In this document: piece by piece, positions 14,181 through 15,885 of the stretch
How positions within the stretch are numbered: the first letter of the stretch is position 1
How the letters are laid out: every line of letters starts with the position of its first letter
Origin: CAIWXH01 sp964555675
Lineage (GTDB): Bacteria; Chloroflexota; Chloroflexia; Chloroflexales; Chloroflexaceae
Assembly (NCBI GenBank): GCA_964555675.1
Contig: CAZKTU010000146.1
Span: forward strand, 1-15,885
DNA: 15,885 nucleotides
Reading direction: 5' to 3'
Position numbers and translations under genes: made by a program
Notes under the pieces: generated by a model
Seen by the model: the letters and a program-made list of their open reading frames with translations, nothing else
What the model was told of the DNA's origin: nothing
Database searches by the model: none

Positions 14181-14364
14181 GTGGATCGAACTAACATGCG
14201 CCTGCTTTGGGAGTATAACACCTGGGCCAACGGGCAAATCCTCGCCGCCGCCGACCGCCTACCGCCCACGGCGCTCCGTGAGCCGCTCGCATCGGGCCAC
14301 GGCACGCTCTGGCGAGCTCGACTTCACCGTCTTCCTGGGCAGCCGGCAGGCCGGCAAGGAGTGA
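14181..14364 (+). pseudogene. DinB-family gene with large internal deletion
   Basis: GTG at 14181, with GGAGGAG upstream, starts a typical DinB N-terminus: MRLLWEYNTWANGQILAAAD, then LPPTALREPLASGHGTLW, matching the first helix (Y-N-x-W-A-N) and 'S-x-G-T-L' of the DinB/YfiT four-helix bundle. After the W codon (ending 14312) the reading frame shifts. ELDFTVFLGSRQAGKE and TGA (14314-14364) follow in another frame, matching the usual DinB C-terminus 'LDFxVFLR'. So roughly 90 codons from the middle, including the metal-binding histidines, are missing, and the ends are joined out of frame. The product would be non-functional. DinB-like proteins are metal-dependent bundles, often thiol transferases. 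The remnant retains a ribosome-binding site and sits four bases before the BKACE fragment. Confidence 0.78.
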
Positions 14365-14368
14365 GCCG

Positions 14369-14503
14369 ATGCTGATCCAGGCCTGCCTGAACGGCTCCCG
14401 CGTGCCAGGTGAGCACCTGGCACTCCCCGGCACGCCCGAGGAGTTGGCGAATAAGGAGTGCTTCCATGACCCCACCTGCCCCAACCATCTTTGGCACGCC
14501 TGA
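14369..14503 (+). pseudogene. N-terminal remnant of a BKACE (DUF849) family enzyme
   Basis: ATG at 14369, with GGAG seven bases upstream and only four bases past the DinB-remnant stop, opens a frame reading MLIQACLNGSRVPGEHLAL, then PGTPEELA. These 27 residues match the start of beta-keto acid cleavage enzymes (3-keto-5-aminohexanoate cleavage type): 'M-L-I-Q-A-A-L-N-G-x-R...E-H-P-A-L-P-x-T-P-E-E-L-A'. After ELA (about 14449) the match ends. The frame runs into the rtcB ribosome-binding site and coding start and stops at TGA 14501-14503. The rest of the roughly 280-residue family is absent. This looks like a deletion that fused an old operon (DinB, BKACE) to rtcB. Confidence 0.68.
14402..14423 (+). 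repeat. 22-bp palindrome in the rtcB leader
   Basis: GTGCCAGGTG (14402-14411) and CACCTGGCAC (14414-14423) are perfect inverted repeats around AG. CGTGCC (14401-14406) can instead pair with GGCACG (14429-14434). The palindrome lies 42 bases before the rtcB ATG, inside the BKACE remnant. It could act as a leader hairpin or a protein-binding site, or merely be inherited coding sequence. Confidence 0.55.
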
Positions 14504-15695
14504 CGCGCGCACCGTCGCCCAACTCCAGATGGTCGCCGCCGATCCGCGCGTCGCCCGCGCCGCCCTCATGGCGGACGCGCACGTCGGGTACTCCATGCCC
14601 ATCGGTGGCGTGGCCGCCTACCGCAACGCCGTGAGCCCCTCGGGCGCGGGCTATGATATCGCCTGCGGGATTAAGGCAGTGGCAACCGATCTACAGGTCG
14701 CCGACGTGCTGCCGACTCGCGCTGACCATGAGCGTCTCGCCGATGCGATGGCGCAGACGATCGCGTTTGGTGTGGGCCGCGCGAACCCGACGCCCGTTGA
14801 CCATGCCCTCTTTGACGATCCGCTCTGGCGCACCCCCGAGTTGGCCCCGCTCAAGCAGCGGGCCGCCGCCCAACTCGGCACCGTGGGGGCCGGCAACCAC
14901 TTTGTGGACATCCTCGCCGACGAAACCGGGCGCCTCTGGGTGATGGCGCACTTTGGCAGCCGCGGCCTCGGCCATACGATTGCAAGCGGGTTCCTCAACC
15001 TCGCCGCCGGCCGCGCGTTTGGCGCACGCGCACCCGGCGAGTCGATGGATCAGCCACCAACCGTCATCGGCCTCGACACGGACCTCGGCCAGTTCTACCA
15101 GGCCGCGCACAACCTGGCCGGTGACTATGCCTATGCCGGGCGTGACGCGGTAGTTGGCCAGGTTCTCGCGCTGCTGGGCGCCCGTACCCTCGACGACGTT
15201 CATATCCATCATAACTTTTGTTTCGTCGAGGAGCACGACGGCGAGACGCTGATCGTCGTGCGCAAGGGGGCAACACCGCTCGCCCCGGGCCAGCGCGGGG
15301 CCATGGGCGGCTCGATGGGCGGGGTGAGTGCAGTGGTGCGGGGGCGCGACACAGCAGCGGCGCGGCAGGCGCTCCACTCGGCACCGCATGGCGCCGGGCG
15401 CATCATGAGCCGCACCCAGGCTGCTGGCAAGAAGCAGTGGCGCACCGGCCCGGATGGGAAGAAGCGCCCGACGCGCGTCGCGCCAGGGCTGGTCACACGG
15501 GCCATGATGGACGAAGCCCTCGCGGCGGCCGACGTGGTGCTCAGGGGCGGCGACGAGGAGGAGAGCCCGCACGTCTACCGCGATCTGCGCACCGTGCTGG
15601 CCGCCCATAGCGAGACCCTGGAGGTCGAGCACTGGCTGCACCCGCGCATCGTCTGCATGGCGCCGACCGAGACCTTCGACCCCTATAAGGATTAG
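14466..15695 (+). CDS. rtcB: RtcB-family RNA ligase
   Basis: A 409-residue protein with all RtcB signature motifs. RtcB joins RNA 3'-phosphate (or 2',3'-cyclic phosphate) to 5'-OH ends using GTP and Mn2+, in RNA repair or tRNA splicing. Seen are ADAHVGYSMPIGGVAAY (36-52, the D-x-H-x-G-x-x-x-P-I-G-G element), SGAGYDIACG with metal ligands D64 and C67, GAGNHFVDI with N144/H145, AHFGSRGLGH with H162, HIHHNF with H249, RKGAT and GSMGG, and the guanylylated histidine H308 in APHGAGRIMSR. The C-terminal end (IVCMAPTETFDPYKD) differs from the canonical 'xVAVIKG', so this is a divergent subfamily. AAGGAG seven bases before the ATG at 14466 sets the start; that RBS lies inside the BKACE remnant. No archease, rtcA or release-factor gene is adjacent. 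Confidence 0.93.
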   Translation: MTPPAPTIFGTPDARTVAQLQMVAADPRVARAALMADAHVGYSMPIGGVAAYRNAVSPSGAGYDIACGIKAVATDLQVADVLPTRADHERLADAMAQTIAFGVGRANPTPVDHALFDDPLWRTPELAPLKQRAAAQLGTVGAGNHFVDILADETGRLWVMAHFGSRGLGHTIASGFLNLAAGRAFGARAPGESMDQPPTVIGLDTDLGQFYQAAHNLAGDYAYAGRDAVVGQVLALLGARTLDDVHIHHNFCFVEEHDGETLIVVRKGATPLAPGQRGAMGGSMGGVSAVVRGRDTAAARQALHSAPHGAGRIMSRTQAAGKKQWRTGPDGKKRPTRVAPGLVTRAMMDEALAAADVVLRGGDEEESPHVYRDLRTVLAAHSETLEVEHWLHPRIVCMAPTETFDPYKD

Positions 15696-15814
15696 CGCCA
15701 CAGCAACAACAGAAGCGAGGGCACGTACGCGAGCACCGTCTCGACCTCGTCCACAGCCGCATCCTCGCCGCGGCGGGCCAGGTCGTGCAGAGCCTCGCGG
15801 AGCTCAAAATGTGA
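15692..15814. other. Unresolved coding-like stretch after rtcB
   Basis: Both strands are open with GC-rich third positions. On minus, 40 codons end in TAA (15692-15694), overlapping the rtcB stop, and read LREALHDLARRGEDAAVDEV then ETVLAYVPSLLLLLWR, an acidic amphipathic stretch with a hydrophobic end. On plus, 38 codons end in TGA (15812-15814), ending VVQSLAELKM. Neither has a start codon with an RBS, and I recognise no family. It may be the C-terminal relic of a convergent gene; the minus frame looks slightly more protein-like. The final 70 bases hold nothing I can assign. Confidence 0.25.
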
Positions 15815-15885
15815 TCAGTCTTCCACGTCTGGAGACCTCGGCCCAGGTGGGCGTGCTATACTCGTGGCTGCTACCTCCAGCCCAC

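Noticed and set aside
15857..15862. TATACT near the window end
   Set aside because: No acceptable -35, and the downstream gene, if any, is outside the window.
1..15885. CRISPR arrays, tRNA or rRNA genes, insertion sequences
   Set aside because: Read for spaced direct repeats, tRNA-like cloverleaf signatures and transposase motifs; none seen.

Overview
The window is a GC-rich bacterial chromosome segment, most likely from a Chloroflexota member (filamentous Chloroflexia-like). The main evidence is the giant gene at 1682-7534. Its first half has the XRE / NB-ARC / 14-blade WD40 layout and the characteristic spacer motifs (GHGPGNVVNLLR before the propeller, RPYERLNITG after it) that I associate with Chloroflexota regulators. 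This taxonomic call is an inference, since there is no rRNA or marker gene to confirm it. I see no tRNA, rRNA, CRISPR array, insertion sequence or phage gene.

Layout, left to right. (1) 1-150: the C-terminal tail of a LysR-type regulator. (2) 266-589 (-): a small His-rich, duplicated, metal-binding-type protein. (3) 904-1479 (+): a glyoxalase II-like metallo-beta-lactamase (MBL) hydrolase behind a leader with competing hairpins. (4) 1682-7534 (-): a 1950-residue protein that joins two complete STAND ATPase regulators end to end. The order is XRE HTH, NB-ARC, pentapeptide-like linker, two beta-propellers' worth of WD40, a second AfsR/LuxR-type NB-ARC, and TPR-like helices. (5) 7987-12275 (+): a co-oriented enzyme block made of dihydrolipoyl dehydrogenase, a Tat-exported alpha/beta hydrolase, a monoacylglycerol-lipase-like hydrolase (followed by a strong hairpin), and a UlaG-like MBL protein. 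(6) 12480-13933 (-): a probable operon of a MerR/GyrI-like regulator, a PPOX/F420-type flavin-fold oxidoreductase, and a tiny lipoprotein ORF that seems to start at ATT. The MerR promoter is well preserved: a 19-bp spacer between -35 and -10, with a perfect 21-bp dyad over it. (7) 14181-15695 (+): a wreck of two genes (an internally deleted DinB and the first 27 codons of a BKACE/DUF849 enzyme) leading into an intact RtcB-family RNA ligase. (8) 15696-15885: an unresolved coding-like tail.

The most notable themes are the tandem-STAND fusion and an unusual density of gene remnants around 12.4 kb and 14.2-14.5 kb: an AfsR-type ATPase fragment, a lipoprotein with a damaged start, DinB and BKACE. 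They suggest a region that has been rearranged repeatedly. The metabolic genes do not form a recognisable pathway. They look like a loose collection of hydrolases and redox enzymes, so no functional link between them is claimed beyond the two adjacent hydrolases and the MerR operon.
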